This document shows, piece by piece, positions 56,015-64,000 of a stretch of DNA of 64,000 nucleotides (its first letter is position 1; the number at the start of each line of letters is the position of its first letter). This DNA is from Posidoniimonas corsicana. GTDB taxonomy: Bacteria > Planctomycetota > Planctomycetia > Pirellulales > Lacipirellulaceae. The stretch is taken from contig NZ_SIHJ01000002.1 of NCBI RefSeq assembly GCF_007859765.1, forward strand, positions 372,001-436,000, in the 5' to 3' direction. The position numbers and the translations under genes were made by a program. Below the pieces are notes generated by a model that did not search any database, had not been told where the DNA came from, and was given only the letters and a program-made list of their open reading frames with translations.

Positions 56015-57067
56015 CTAACCGATTCTCAATCCCTCACGCACTGCAGTGGATCCCCTCCCCAACACACATTGATCTATTAGTTCATCACAGCGGGCTTCGC
56101 GTTCTTCGAACCAAGACGCGTCGGCATAGCTTTTCCACCGTCCGACGCTCCTGGTGCTCACTTGACCTATGCCAGGCAGTTGGTCCATCCCCTCTAACTT
56201 AAAGACATCGCCCAAGCTCTTCATCACCGCCCTAGGCTCAGACACAAGCGATTCGTAGCTCACGTCATAGGCAGAATGATTCGATGCGAATACGAAGGAC
56301 AACCTTGAAACGATGTAGGACAATTCATAGGGGTGAAGCTGCTTGACCTCGGCGAATAGTGGTATGTATCGTGCCAAATCGTTTGCCCAGGAGACCAGGT
56401 AAAACTCGTCCGACCTCGCAAAGTTCGCAACTGTAGCCGTGGTCGGCACCGGCTTCTGCCTAAGGAATGTTGAAATCCACTGATCTCGCGGATCCCGGTG
56501 AAGGTGAACCAGCAATACGTCGGGAAATCGGCTGGCGATCCAACCTAGCCGGAAGTCAAGCCGGTTGAACTGCAGCACGGGAAAACCCGGCGCCTCATCG
56601 ACCAGAAGCCTGAGGTACTCATAGAGTGTGTGGGCAGGCACCGTTGCGGGAAGGTAGAGATCTCTCGAGGACCACCATTCTTCCCAAGGCACCTCCACGC
56701 CTGCAAACCGGTTGTACTCTTCCCAGTACTGCTCAACCCCGCGGTGGGTGTTGTCGACGCGTTGGCCCCGAGCCGCGGGATCGAACCATCTGCGTGGGTT
56801 TAATGGCTCGTAGTACGCTGTGAGTTGCCTATGCTCGCGCAAAAGCTTCCATAGCAGCGTCGAACCGCTACGGAATCGCGCGGTTATGAAAGCTGCTGGC
56901 GGAGCTGCCTCAGGAAAAGCCCGGCGATCAATCGTGCCTGACCAACCCGTCGGCTGGAACCCTGGAGGAACCTCCGCCGGCGCCGTCAGGCTGGACTGAA
57001 GAGCCGCCTTCATGACTCCTCGCTCGAGCCCCCACTGCGCGATGCGTCTGACTACAGTCCTGAACAT
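56015..57067 (-). CDS. Sulfotransferase-family protein, 350 aa
   Basis: PAPS-dependent sulfotransferase fold. The 5'-phosphosulfate loop FRSGSTLLWKLL is near residue 65, and the 3'-phosphate site VHLHRDPRDQWIS near residue 190. Likely sulfates a hydroxyl of the glycan. It is coupled with the O-ligase gene downstream (adjacent stop/start) and lies 42 bp below the next sulfotransferase gene. Acceptor unknown. Confidence 0.87.
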   Translation of the reverse strand: MFRTVVRRIAQWGLERGVMKAALQSSLTAPAEVPPGFQPTGWSGTIDRRAFPEAAPPAAFITARFRSGSTLLWKLLREHRQLTAYYEPLNPRRWFDPAARGQRVDNTHRGVEQYWEEYNRFAGVEVPWEEWWSSRDLYLPATVPAHTLYEYLRLLVDEAPGFPVLQFNRLDFRLGWIASRFPDVLLVHLHRDPRDQWISTFLRQKPVPTTATVANFARSDEFYLVSWANDLARYIPLFAEVKQLHPYELSYIVSRLSFVFASNHSAYDVSYESLVSEPRAVMKSLGDVFKLEGMDQLPGIGQVSTRSVGRWKSYADASWFEEREARCDELIDQCVLGRGSTAVREGLRIG

Positions 57068-57109
57068 GGGCGTCGCCTACATTCAATTGCGTTTCGGACC
57101 GACATCGAT

Positions 57110-58051
57110 CTAGCGAAACTTCCCATGTGAACTGCTAAGATCCCAAGTGGCTGTCTTGCCTACGAATGACCAGCATCGCCTTCGAATGCCATACCAGCGG
57201 GACGCCCGCTGCCATCTGTACTCCCACACTAGGCGGTTGTGCAAACGGTACATCTCCTTTCTAAGAGCCGATGGCCCCGGGACGCTCGACTCTGGCTTGT
57301 AACCTAGCTGGGTCATGACTTCCGCCGTTGCTGCTTCGACGTTGGCCAGCTGCCGACCGCTAAGAGATTCTCGCCACTTCTCGTTAATGGACGGATCTGG
57401 CGGGCGGCGAACGTTCCGATTGCCCTCATGAATCCGGATTCCACTATCCCGTTCATGATACCGAATCATTGCCTCTTCCATCGGCAACCCCACGAAGTCA
57501 CAAACACGTTGCAGCTCGTTGGCAAACGCCTTTACGAGGTCTTCGTACCGGAGAAGCAGGCATCGATTCTGATACTGTTGCCGGAATTCCAACTGCCCTT
57601 GCACCTCAGCGGCCCAGCGCTCGCCCGCCGAATACCAGTTGCAGCTCGTTCCACGCTCCAGAAAAGACCTGGCAACAGCGCGGGGATCCCGAACGATTAT
57701 GATGAACTTCACGCTGGGCATCGACTCCGCATAGTCGATCAGATAATGGGATACCTCTGGGTCTTTTAGGCACCACCTCGGCTTGCCGGCATCGGCCGCC
57801 GCCTGTGACATACGCGCGTCAAACAATTGCACAGGCGACGCAATCTCCGAGAGTGTTGCTGAGGCCCCCCCCAGCCCTAGCCCGTCCAGCCTTTCACTAA
57901 GTTCTCCCACGCTGCAGCTTCCACTAAACAACAGACGGTGCACTTCATGCAGCTCATTTCGACACCACAATCCGGTGGAGCCGGACAGCGCCTGGAATAG
58001 AAGCGTCGTTCCTGACCGGCGCGTACCAGTTATGAGTAAGGCGGGGCTCAA
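57110..58051 (-). CDS. Sulfotransferase-family protein, 313 aa
   Basis: The P-loop TGTRRSGTTLLFQAL starts at residue ~8, so there is no signal or anchor before it. The 3'-phosphate motif FIIIVRDPRAVARSF follows with FLERGTSCNWYSAGERW; C-terminal part contains DFVGLPMEEAMIRYHE and a helical end. A second, distinct sulfotransferase; likely modifies another position of the glycan. Confidence 0.87.
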   Translation of the reverse strand: MSPALLITGTRRSGTTLLFQALSGSTGLWCRNELHEVHRLLFSGSCSVGELSERLDGLGLGGASATLSEIASPVQLFDARMSQAAADAGKPRWCLKDPEVSHYLIDYAESMPSVKFIIIVRDPRAVARSFLERGTSCNWYSAGERWAAEVQGQLEFRQQYQNRCLLLRYEDLVKAFANELQRVCDFVGLPMEEAMIRYHERDSGIRIHEGNRNVRRPPDPSINEKWRESLSGRQLANVEAATAEVMTQLGYKPESSVPGPSALRKEMYRLHNRLVWEYRWQRASRWYGIRRRCWSFVGKTATWDLSSSHGKFR

Positions 58052-58550
58052 TTCAAACCGTCAACAAGTAAAGTACTACTGCCCAGACCGCCACCAGCCC
58101 GTCGATCTAGCTGCCAGCGTCTTTGATTGCTGGAGAGCAACACAACTGTTTCGCACTCGCACCTCGACTGCTCCGTTAAAGAGTCGAACGCATCTGGCTA
58201 TCACAGAGAATGAGCGGCTCCTAGACAAAGAATTCATGACTTCTAACGACAGCTGACAATCGCACGAGCTGATCACGAGCAATACGATTCTCCTCGCTGC
58301 TCCATGCGGCTCCTGTACGAGAAACTCATCGTTGCACCTCAACTGCACGCACGAATCTTTGTGAGTGACATTCCCTTACCCAACTCTTCCCGCGGACTTA
58401 AGCGAATCCCGACTGTAGAAGCAGGAAATACTTGCGCGAGCACAGCTTGCGAGGAACCAAACGAGAACCGCGACTTCAAGCGACTACTCACCTCCCAAGC
58501 ATCTAGCGAGAAAGCGGAGTCGTAGACGCTTGCGTTTATGAGACTCATTC
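58052..58550. other. Intergenic region
   Basis: About 500 bp between two sulfotransferase genes in the same direction. Frames on both strands are low-quality (for example minus 58076-58348). No hairpin found. May hold a promoter for the 58051 to 53536 run. Confidence 0.4.
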
Positions 58551-59393
58551 CTACCATCCGTAGTCGGTGGCATAACCGAAGTCGATCAGCTCTCTCCCGG
58601 CAATCCACTTGAATTGTGCCTTTCGCCACCATGACCAGGCACGCCACTTGTCAATTGGTCTAAAGCCCGCCGGCTTCGGAACCTGCTCCCAATGGAGTGC
58701 TCGCTTGCTTCCTCGATGTGTTGAGCTCCCCCTAAGCGGCAGCATGTCGAACTTTGTCCAATCGAACTCCCCATCGTCCACTCCCAAGAACGCGAGGATT
58801 TGCGGGATACACCGGCGTGGATGTTCTACCAGATCTTCATAGCGAACAAACGTCCAATTCTTACCTGCCGCCCCCCGATGAGTTGCCATAAACTCAAGAA
58901 GCGTTTTCGCACCGTTCCTCCACTGCCTCATCCAGTGACGAGGCGGCGCGTATGTGAAGCTGCGGGAAGCGGACTCTACCGTGTCACGACCGTCGCGAAC
59001 AATGATGATGAGCTTTGCCGATGGAAACAACAAATCAAAGTTCTCAATCCCCCACGGTCGAGGCGTCTTCATGATCAGCCTCGTGTGCTTACTCTCGCAA
59101 TGCTGACGAATGAACTCGAGCAGGCCACGCCCAAGGTAGGAAACCGCCGCACTACGCTGTTCCGCACTGATGCGAGTCTTCCATCTGTTGTCACTTCGAT
59201 TCACATACTCGACCAGCAAGTCCGAGTGTTCCAGCAAGTAATCTTCCGTTAAAGCAGGCAGCTCCCACCCTGGGAGAAGCTGTATGATGTCTGCGAGAAA
59301 GTTGGTGCCAGACCGGTTCATTGCGCCTACGATGAACGCGGGCGGATAAGAGGAGGCGGCTAGCTTCGAAGACGCGTCTAATTCAGCACGCAC
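58551..59393 (-). CDS. Sulfotransferase-family protein, 280 aa
   Basis: The P-loop FIVGAMNRSGTNFLADI begins about 20 residues in; 3'-phosphate site IIIVRDGRDTVESASRSF, then FVRYEDLVEHP and FLGVDDGEFDW. GTG at 59393 lies 3 bp after the stop of the upstream glycosyltransferase gene; ATG 59558 would overlap that gene by ~160 bp and add 55 residues of low quality, so it is not used. TTG 59399 is the other candidate. Probably sulfates the glycan. Confidence 0.82.
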   Translation of the reverse strand: MRAELDASSKLAASSYPPAFIVGAMNRSGTNFLADIIQLLPGWELPALTEDYLLEHSDLLVEYVNRSDNRWKTRISAEQRSAAVSYLGRGLLEFIRQHCESKHTRLIMKTPRPWGIENFDLLFPSAKLIIIVRDGRDTVESASRSFTYAPPRHWMRQWRNGAKTLLEFMATHRGAAGKNWTFVRYEDLVEHPRRCIPQILAFLGVDDGEFDWTKFDMLPLRGSSTHRGSKRALHWEQVPKPAGFRPIDKWRAWSWWRKAQFKWIAGRELIDFGYATDYGW

Positions 59394-59395
59394 AA

Positions 59396-60406
59396 TCAAT
59401 TGCTCTGAATCGCTAAGAAGGGGTACTTTGCCAAGGACGCGAGATAGGTCTTCCAGTACGGGAGGTGCAATGGTCGGTACTTCAGCCCCTGCCGAAAGCA
59501 CTTGAATGCCGAACGATAACGCCGATGCCGCCAGTAGACGCCGTATCCTAACCTCCAAAAATACTCACGAGACAGCCGCTTACGAACTGCAGAATGCAGA
59601 TGAACCGGAAGGTCCGGAACCGACTGAATATCTCGAAAGAGCTCGATCAATTCGCACTCGTTGTCTATCGCCTTGGAGATCGAACTAGCACTCGATGCAT
59701 TCGATATGTTATCGGTGTGCACTGAATACTCGAGATGGACGTCATTGATGTACGCTAGCTGCGCACCCGCGAGTAGTGCACGGATAGGATACTGCTGGTC
59801 CTCACAAACTCTATAGGTTCCACTAAACCGTACAGTATCGAGAACCCATCTGCGAATTAGCGACGTTTGCTGGCTACACTCTAACCCATTGAGAATTGCG
59901 CATTCGAGCGTCGAAGCATCGTCGAAGATATTCACTTCACCTACACGACGCACGTTCAGTTCGAGGAACGGGCGAGGCCTATCATCACTGTAGAATTTGT
60001 TCTCTACGAGCGTTTCTCGAGAAATCGAGTCCACCCGTCTCAAGGAACCGTAAACCCAATCCACTTCTGGATTGCTTTCTAGTGCGTCAACACAAGCTTG
60101 AAGGTGATAAGGTCGCCACGCGTCGTCGCTGTCAAGAGGCGCCACGTACTTACCCCTTGCTAGCTCTGCACCTCGGTTGCGGCAGTAGAAAAGCCCTCGA
60201 TTCTCATGCCGCGAGTAAGTAACTCGTCCAGCGACGTGGCTCGTAAGCCCCTCTACTACAGCCCTGGTATTGTCGCTGCTACCATCGTCGACGATTATCA
60301 ACTCCCAATCCGTGAAAGTCTGCTCTAGCACCGAGTTGATTGAGGCCTCAATTAAATGAGCTCTGTTAAACGTCGGAATGTACACAGACACGAGCGGCGT
60401 GCTCAT
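59396..60406 (-). CDS. GT2-family glycosyltransferase, 336 aa
   Basis: GT-A fold: PLVSVYIPTFNRAHLIEASINSVL at the start, LIIVDDGSSDNT, then GKYVAPLDSDDAW (DxD metal site) and YRVCEDQQYPIR (catalytic base region). C-terminal ~100 residues are helical. An inverting transferase of the repeat unit; specificity unknown. ATG 60406 is chosen over TTG 60436. Confidence 0.92.
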   Translation of the reverse strand: MSTPLVSVYIPTFNRAHLIEASINSVLEQTFTDWELIIVDDGSSDNTRAVVEGLTSHVAGRVTYSRHENRGLFYCRNRGAELARGKYVAPLDSDDAWRPYHLQACVDALESNPEVDWVYGSLRRVDSISRETLVENKFYSDDRPRPFLELNVRRVGEVNIFDDASTLECAILNGLECSQQTSLIRRWVLDTVRFSGTYRVCEDQQYPIRALLAGAQLAYINDVHLEYSVHTDNISNASSASSISKAIDNECELIELFRDIQSVPDLPVHLHSAVRKRLSREYFWRLGYGVYWRHRRYRSAFKCFRQGLKYRPLHLPYWKTYLASLAKYPFLAIQSN

Positions 60407-60461
60407 ACGTAACTTTCGGGATTTGGACCTAGGCAAGTTATAACTGCTGGTTGCAGCAACA

Positions 60462-61253
60462 CTATGCTGGTCGCTCCGCTAAGCTCAGTTCCCCAACACG
60501 GCGCAAGCGAAATCCATAACGCGCTGCTGCGCACTCAAATGCTTCAGTACACTCTGGTCCATGACATTCGACCGCACAACTTGACGTCGTTTTCAAGAAC
60601 GAGGTATCGCCGTTCCGAAACACGGCGTCTTCGGCTCCTTCGACATCCACCTTCAGAAGATCTACCCTGGGAAACCCGTATCGGTTGAGCAGTGTCTGCA
60701 GATGAAAAACTGGGATTCCTTCGTCGTTCCCATCGACTCTTGGTAGAGTTTGCGTCGCCCAATGACGGCCATCCCTATAATCTCCGCGTACTACTGCCAA
60801 CGTTGTATCTTCGGACCAGATGCCTGCATTCACGATATGGCAACGTGACGAAAACGCCCGAAGGTTCCTCGCTGCAACATCGAAGTTCTGAACATCTGGT
60901 TCGATTGCAATTACATGGGCATGTGGGTACCGATTGAGGAAGTACAAGCTTGTGAGTCCGACGTTGGCACCAGCGTCAACGATGTACCTTACGTCGTTGG
61001 ACTCAAGGCACTCGTACTGTTCTAAGAGAAACACTTGGCGAAAAACGTCGAAATCGCTCGATCCGTTTCGCAGTATGATTGAGTCAGGGTATCCTCTCAA
61101 ATGCAAGAGCGTGGCTCCACGGGTTTCCCCGCCGGCGGCTACGAGACCAGACAAGGCACTTACGATAGATTGAGTCTTCACCGTCTTTGTGACCCGCACA
61201 AGTTCGTAGAGACGGCGGCGGCAAGATCGCCAAGCGTTAACAAGAGAGCTCAT
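60462..61253 (-). CDS. FkbM-family methyltransferase, 263 aa
   Basis: SAM motif I IVDAGANVGLTSLYF (residues ~91-105), VIAIEPDVQNF (motif II), and the FkbM end VDLLKVDVEGAEDAVF with CAVECHG. FkbM enzymes O-methylate sugars and are frequent in exopolysaccharide loci. GTG 61265 is an alternative start; ATG 61253 is preceded by TAGGTG. Lies between a GT2 gene and the acyltransferase. Confidence 0.9.
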   Translation of the reverse strand: MSSLVNAWRSCRRRLYELVRVTKTVKTQSIVSALSGLVAAGGETRGATLLHLRGYPDSIILRNGSSDFDVFRQVFLLEQYECLESNDVRYIVDAGANVGLTSLYFLNRYPHAHVIAIEPDVQNFDVAARNLRAFSSRCHIVNAGIWSEDTTLAVVRGDYRDGRHWATQTLPRVDGNDEGIPVFHLQTLLNRYGFPRVDLLKVDVEGAEDAVFRNGDTSFLKTTSSCAVECHGPECTEAFECAAARYGFRLRRVGELSLAERPA

Positions 61254-61323
61254 TGCACAAGACACCTACTGCTTTTCCTATAGTCAAACAGGTTCGAAGA
61301 GACCTTGCCGAACCCTGAAACCC

Positions 61324-61902
61324 TCACTGCTCAGATAGATCCTTTATCGCCCGCGCGGGAACGCCTACAGCAACGCTCTGTGCTGGGATCGAATCTCGGA
61401 CTACGGCTCCTGCACCTACCACGCACCGGTCACCGATTGATACTCCGTCCAGCACTCGCACGCCGCAACCGATCCAACAGCCCTGGCCTATGTCGATACC
61501 TTTCTTCGCCACCCCGTTCCCTGCAATAGAACCCGAATGCCCAATCCGGTGGTTTGCCGGTATGATCGTTGTGTGCGCGGCAATCATAGTGTCGCGGCCT
61601 ATTCGCAATCCTCCATGCCCATAAAGCACGGCATAAGGCCCAATGAATACCCCATCTTCGATTTCGATTCTTCCGCCGCAGGTATCAATGACGACACCAA
61701 CTCCAAGTCGCACGCGACTTCCGACTACGATTTCGCCATTACTGCGGGTGTTAAACACGACTGATGGATGAATGAATTTGTAGGACGCAACATCTAGTCG
61801 TGGTGTCATCGTCTGCTGATGCCGACGAGCCTGCTCCTGCAGCTTCTCGATAAGTCTCCAGATTAGCCCCAACACCTCACCCTCAATCCTCAAACAGTGC
61901 AC
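61324..61902 (-). CDS. Left-handed beta-helix acyltransferase, 192 aa
   Basis: Hexapeptide-repeat protein: successive turns such as GEIVVGSRVRLGVGVVIDTCG, GVFIGPYAVLYGHGGLRIG, GCWIGCGVRVLDGVSIGDRCVVGAGAVV and the final VAVGVPARAIKD. These enzymes acetylate sugars. The catalytic His is probably in AAHTTIIPANHRIG. GTG 61902 overlaps the stop of the ABC ATPase by 20 bp; ATG at residue 32 is a possible shorter start. Likely glycan O-acetyltransferase. Confidence 0.88.
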   Translation of the reverse strand: MHCLRIEGEVLGLIWRLIEKLQEQARRHQQTMTPRLDVASYKFIHPSVVFNTRSNGEIVVGSRVRLGVGVVIDTCGGRIEIEDGVFIGPYAVLYGHGGLRIGRDTMIAAHTTIIPANHRIGHSGSIAGNGVAKKGIDIGQGCWIGCGVRVLDGVSIGDRCVVGAGAVVRDSIPAQSVAVGVPARAIKDLSEQ

Positions 61903-63187
61903 ACGTTACATCTGGCTCTAGGCGCCAAGTCGCATCCAACATTACGGTTCCCATATGCGGAATTGGTAGTTTTCCCGACCCATAGTAGTCAGTGCCAGCA
62001 ATTTCGAATGACAGGTATCCCTTCAACACGTCAATGTTAGTCGCCCCATCCCCTAGCCACACATCTACTTCGTAGGCCCCTTGCAGAAATGGGAGCTTTG
62101 GGATGCGGCAACTGAACTTGCCACTCGCGCGAGGTTTCGCATTGGCAGAGAACCCGGTCATCCGTGTATTAACACCAGCCACCACACCTTTCGTAATGTG
62201 ACTGAACACGAGTCCCATGACTGGAGAACGCAGCGGGACCTCCGGGTTGGAGAATTCCATCTCGACCTCAATACCACCCCCGAGCGGGACTTGGTGGTAC
62301 CTGCCACCTGAATCAATAATACGAGCAGATTGGATCGAAGGTCGGCACCACGCTTCGCGACAGTCACTCATACTGGTTATCGAAGCTCGATTTCCGGTGC
62401 TCACGGCGGTGTGTGATTCGATCGCTTCGTCAGGACGGCCGTCGAATGACAGTGAACCGTTGTGCATGACCAGCGCGCGAGAACAGAGGTTCAAGACCGA
62501 CGCCATGTTGTGACTGACGAAGAGCACCGTGCGACCACTTCGCGCAACATCTTGCATCTTCCCCAAGCACCGTTTCTGAAATTCCGCGTCTCCAACAGCC
62601 AGCACTTCGTCTATGATCAGTATTTCCGGCTCTAAGTTTGCAGCCACTGCAAACGCTAGTCGGACCTGCATTCCAGAACTATATCGCTTCGTCGGAGTGT
62701 CCAGAAACTTCTCGACTCCGCTGAATTCGACGATCTCGTCGAACTTGCGATCGATCTCTCGTTTAGTCATTCCGAGGATCGTTCCGTTCATATAGATGTT
62801 TTCGCGCCCCGTCAGTTCAGGGTGGAATCCGGTGCCTACTTCCAGCAGGCTCGACACACGGCCGCGGATCATCGCGCGGCCGCTGGTCGGCTCGGTGATT
62901 CGGCTAAGGATTTTCAGGAGCGTGCTCTTGCCCGCACCGTTGCGGCCAATGATGCCGACCACCTCTCCTTCCTTGACATCGAACGACACGTTCTTGAGCG
63001 CCCATAGCACGTCGTCGCCCCTGTCGTCGTCACGAAAGCTGGTCAACTGTCTGAGCCGAACGAGATTGCGCCAAGGGTAGCGGATGGCGCCGGCAACAGC
63101 CCCAGTGAGTGTGTCTGGCACTTCCTCCTTGGCGCCAATGCGGTAAACCTTAGAAATACTCTCGATGGCGATCGCGGGGGCTGGCAT
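61883..63187 (-). CDS. Wzt-type ABC transporter ATP-binding protein, 434 aa
   Basis: Energy component of an ABC exporter for a finished polysaccharide. Walker A GRNGAGKST at 81-89, signature YSSGMQVRLAFA, Walker B EILIIDEVLAVGD, H-loop FVSHNMA. Residues ~290-430 form the Wzt C-terminal carbohydrate-binding-type beta sandwich (MGLVFSHITKGVVAGVNTRM), which recognises the glycan end. No Wzm permease in the window; the gene upstream is the sulfotransferase at 63202-63990, so the permease probably lies beyond 64000. Confidence 0.95.
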   Translation of the reverse strand: MPAPAIAIESISKVYRIGAKEEVPDTLTGAVAGAIRYPWRNLVRLRQLTSFRDDDRGDDVLWALKNVSFDVKEGEVVGIIGRNGAGKSTLLKILSRITEPTSGRAMIRGRVSSLLEVGTGFHPELTGRENIYMNGTILGMTKREIDRKFDEIVEFSGVEKFLDTPTKRYSSGMQVRLAFAVAANLEPEILIIDEVLAVGDAEFQKRCLGKMQDVARSGRTVLFVSHNMASVLNLCSRALVMHNGSLSFDGRPDEAIESHTAVSTGNRASITSMSDCREAWCRPSIQSARIIDSGGRYHQVPLGGGIEVEMEFSNPEVPLRSPVMGLVFSHITKGVVAGVNTRMTGFSANAKPRASGKFSCRIPKLPFLQGAYEVDVWLGDGATNIDVLKGYLSFEIAGTDYYGSGKLPIPHMGTVMLDATWRLEPDVTCALFED

Positions 63188-63201
63188 CTAGCTATTTCGT
63201 G

Positions 63202-63990
63202 CTACGACTTCCACGAGGAAAGGTCTCTGTTTATTAGTTTCTCGGTCTCTTCGATGTCGCCGAGAAAGTTGGCGACTAGTCTGTGGCGGATCTGCCTACC
63301 CGCTCCACCGATCGATCGGATATGGCGTTGACGGATCCAATCTCCGATAGGCGTGCGTTTTACGATCTCTTTGGCCCATCCCAATCGCAGCGTGTCGAGC
63401 CTGCTCTGGAGGCCTGGATAGATGATGCGGTTGATGTGTTCTTCAACGCCACTTGGCTGAAAATCGGCATCAACGCCGAGGAATTGGAAGAACTTCCTAA
63501 GCGCGTCGCGCGGCCTGTCCTGAATGTCTTCATATAGCTGTACGCAAAGATTGTCCCAGCCGAAGACATCCGCCCACAAGCGCAGCTTGTCGGCGTACAA
63601 ACTGTGGCCGAAAAAATAAGGTCGATGACAGACATCACCGAAGGACTTGCCTGGGAATCTATGCGAAACCAGGGTGAACGCTGAGAATGCTCTGTCGACC
63701 GGATCTCGGAGAACCACGATTAGTTTCAGACCAGGAAACATATCAGCCACCTCCCTCGGATCTGCCTCGTGCAGATAGGTGGGTGTGATTTCGCCTACTG
63801 CCGATTCGCGATCGGCGGAGTGGAAGTGCGACAGATACCAGGCAAGCCCCTTGGACTGGTGATCTTCGAGGTTGAAAAATTGGATCTCTTTTTCGGCCGG
63901 CACAAAGATCTCTGGGTGCTCAGCCAGGCGGTTGTGGAGCCAAGTTGTAGCGGCACGTTGAACCCCAATACCTAGAAATGTAGGCTGCAC
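63202..63990 (-). CDS. Sulfotransferase-domain protein, 262 aa
   Basis: P-loop GVQRAATTWLHNRL at residue ~8 (the heparan-sulfate-like KxGTTxL position is degenerate here), PAEKEIQFFN, GEITPTYL, and the 3'-phosphate site VVLRDPVDRAFSAF. Length fits a complete protein: ATG 63990, stop 63202, near the right edge of the window. It ends 14 bp before the ATPase gene start. Fourth sulfotransferase of this locus. Confidence 0.9.
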   Translation of the reverse strand: MQPTFLGIGVQRAATTWLHNRLAEHPEIFVPAEKEIQFFNLEDHQSKGLAWYLSHFHSADRESAVGEITPTYLHEADPREVADMFPGLKLIVVLRDPVDRAFSAFTLVSHRFPGKSFGDVCHRPYFFGHSLYADKLRLWADVFGWDNLCVQLYEDIQDRPRDALRKFFQFLGVDADFQPSGVEEHINRIIYPGLQSRLDTLRLGWAKEIVKRTPIGDWIRQRHIRSIGGAGRQIRHRLVANFLGDIEETEKLINRDLSSWKS

Positions 63991-64000
63991 CGGGGTCGCT

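Noticed and set aside
59394-59558. ATG 59558 as start of the third sulfotransferase
   Set aside because: Would overlap the glycosyltransferase gene by about 160 bp in another frame; the GTG at 59393 directly after that gene's stop is simpler and leaves the P-loop intact.

Overview
The window looks like chromosomal DNA of a GC-rich planctomycete, probably Pirellulales/Lacipirellulaceae. This rests on gene content: exported proteins with PEP-CTERM-like tails (8321-8941, 51779-53341, the latter with dockerin-like calcium loops), a formylglycine-type sulfatase, several sulfotransferases, very short exported Tyr/Arg/Asn-rich proteins, and frequent GTG/TTG starts. Phylum is fairly secure; family is an inference from protein style, not a search.

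Region 1 (1-27.8 kb) is housekeeping and lineage-specific chromosome: a truncated adenylate-forming enzyme, a conserved unknown protein, an unknown protein translationally coupled to a SNF2 helicase, a 960-residue exported unknown, a standalone LuxR-type HTH protein, a PilZ protein, a sulfatase, a TPR protein, serC-serA, a ClC transporter with CBS domains, a dihydropyrimidinase-type amidohydrolase divergent from xseA, and a run of acetolactate-synthase-like enzyme, aldehyde dehydrogenase and glutamate dehydrogenase. It closes with a tiny lipoprotein and a strong terminator.

Region 2 (28.04-about 33.9 kb) is a small integrative element at tRNA-Cys(GCA). It carries a tyrosine recombinase whose 3' end runs antisense through the tRNA, a TOPRIM-like/DUF3987 ATPase, and an excisionase-type HTH protein, followed by about 1.7 kb without a convincing gene. 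I found no second tRNA-derived att copy, so the far boundary is unknown.

Region 3 (33.9-64 kb) is a large exopolysaccharide locus of the type that accompanies PEP-CTERM/exosortase systems. It has a FeeM-like acyltransferase, a TolC-like protein, a Wza-type export lipoprotein and a UDP-glucuronate epimerase on the plus strand. These are followed by a minus-strand block: FemAB-like protein, several glycosyltransferases, a SufS-like PLP enzyme, a CapK-like adenylate-forming enzyme, a tail-anchored RIFT-barrel lyase-like protein, methyltransferases, an O-antigen ligase/polymerase, four sulfotransferases, a LbH acyltransferase and a Wzt-type ABC ATPase. Together they suggest a sulfated, methylated and acylated surface polysaccharide. 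A decayed DDE transposase (39.1-39.85 kb) sits inside the locus. The Wzm permease and exosortase are not in the window; the minus-strand block continues past base 64000.
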